NCBI GenBank assembly: GCA_045576295.1
Contig: JAZNGF010000052.1
Span: 1-30,441, forward strand
Direction: 5' to 3'
Length of the DNA: 30,441 nucleotides
DNA from: CAVALG01 sp045576295
GTDB taxonomy: Bacteria; Bacillota; Clostridia; Oscillospirales; Acutalibacteraceae
Positions within the stretch are counted from its first letter, which is position 1, and the number at the start of each line of letters is the position of its first letter. The translations under genes were made by a program, and so were the position numbers. Below are positions 30,216-30,441 of the stretch, one piece after another. Below the pieces are notes generated by a model. The model ran no database searches, was not told the DNA's origin, and saw only the letters and a list, made by a program, of their open reading frames with translations.

Positions 30216-30441
30216 TTATATTTCGCGCTCCATTTCAAGGTGGATAATGCCTTCTTCTAAATATTCGCCCGAGGTTACTGTAAAGCCCATTTTTTCATAA
30301 AAGCCGAGCGCCTGTTTTTGGGCGCTTACGATTAGTTTTTTGCAGTTAAGGGTTTCTTTTATAACGTTAAGGCTTTCATTAAACAGTTTTGTGCCAAGTC
30401 CGGTTCGGTGGGTAAGTGTTATAACCCTGCCGATTTTCATT
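30216..30441 (-). CDS. ElaA-like GNAT acetyltransferase, N-terminus outside the window
   Basis: About 74 C-terminal residues are visible; the gene runs off the window edge. IGRVITLTHRTGLGTKLFNES matches the GNAT acetyl-CoA loop, and SAQKQALGFYEKMGF followed by YLEEGIIHLEM is typical of the ElaA group, in which the C-terminal E-G-I-x-H pattern is characteristic. The first Met shown (30440) is probably internal. The substrate is unknown. Confidence 0.85.
   Translation of the reverse strand, partial: MKIGRVITLTHRTGLGTKLFNESLNVIKETLNCKKLIVSAQKQALGFYEKMGFTVTSGEYLEEGIIHLEMEREI

Overview
The window looks like a chromosomal segment of a spore-forming Clostridia bacterium, probably Oscillospirales/Ruminococcaceae-like. 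The grounds are a SpoIIID gene, the ylxM-ffh-rpsP-khpA order, consensus TTGACA/TATAAT promoters with 17-nt spacers, purine-rich ribosome binding sites, and arrays of mini-hairpins with ATGATG or TGAAAT linkers beside tRNA genes. This placement comes from gene content and style, not from a database search.

Left part (1-12360, + strand). This is an AT-rich cluster of mostly unrecognised genes in one orientation. It holds the acidic, internally repeated end of an upstream gene; an SPFH-domain protein with two C-terminal zinc ribbons; a four-helix membrane protein; and a 647-residue helical protein with an N-terminal zinc ribbon. After a 346-bp gap comes a tight set of six genes: two large paralogues with a C-terminal membrane hairpin, a 62-residue acidic protein, a 165-residue helical protein translationally coupled to it, a Ycf46-like AAA+ ATPase, and a third paralogue of the membrane-hairpin family. 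I read this as a membrane-associated machine: SPFH scaffold, zinc-ribbon partners, three related membrane-anchored helical proteins, and an ATPase motor. It is the main candidate for an undescribed system. Its biochemical job cannot be read from the sequence; membrane stress or remodelling is the best guess, by analogy with SPFH/zinc-ribbon partnerships in Firmicutes.

Middle (12400-22740, nearly all - strand). Two convergent-side terminators close the cluster. Then come a small membrane-anchored protein with a HEPN-like RNxxxH motif, a NIF3/DUF34 metal protein, glnS and gltX in tandem, spoIIID with its own terminator and a sigma-E-like promoter, mtaB, a sugar-transfer-type ATP-grasp gene, and the SRP/ribosome operon ylxM-ffh-rpsP-khpA behind a near-perfect sigma-A promoter.

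Right part (22741-30441, - strand). A 276-bp mosaic of mini-hairpins precedes tRNA-Gly(CCC). Then follow a MsmX/UgpC-type sugar-importer ATPase, a coupled pair of an AlaX-type alanyl-tRNA editing protein and an RsuA-family pseudouridine synthase, a GNAT gene overlapping a four-helix-bundle (23S IVS-type) gene, a second mini-hairpin array beside tRNA-Arg(CCG), a membrane-anchored protein of unknown function, a coiled-coil acidic protein, a Mn/Fe superoxide dismutase, and a truncated ElaA-like acetyltransferase. Translation functions (two aminoacyl-tRNA synthetases, tRNA and rRNA modification, tRNA editing, SRP, S16, two tRNAs) dominate these two parts.
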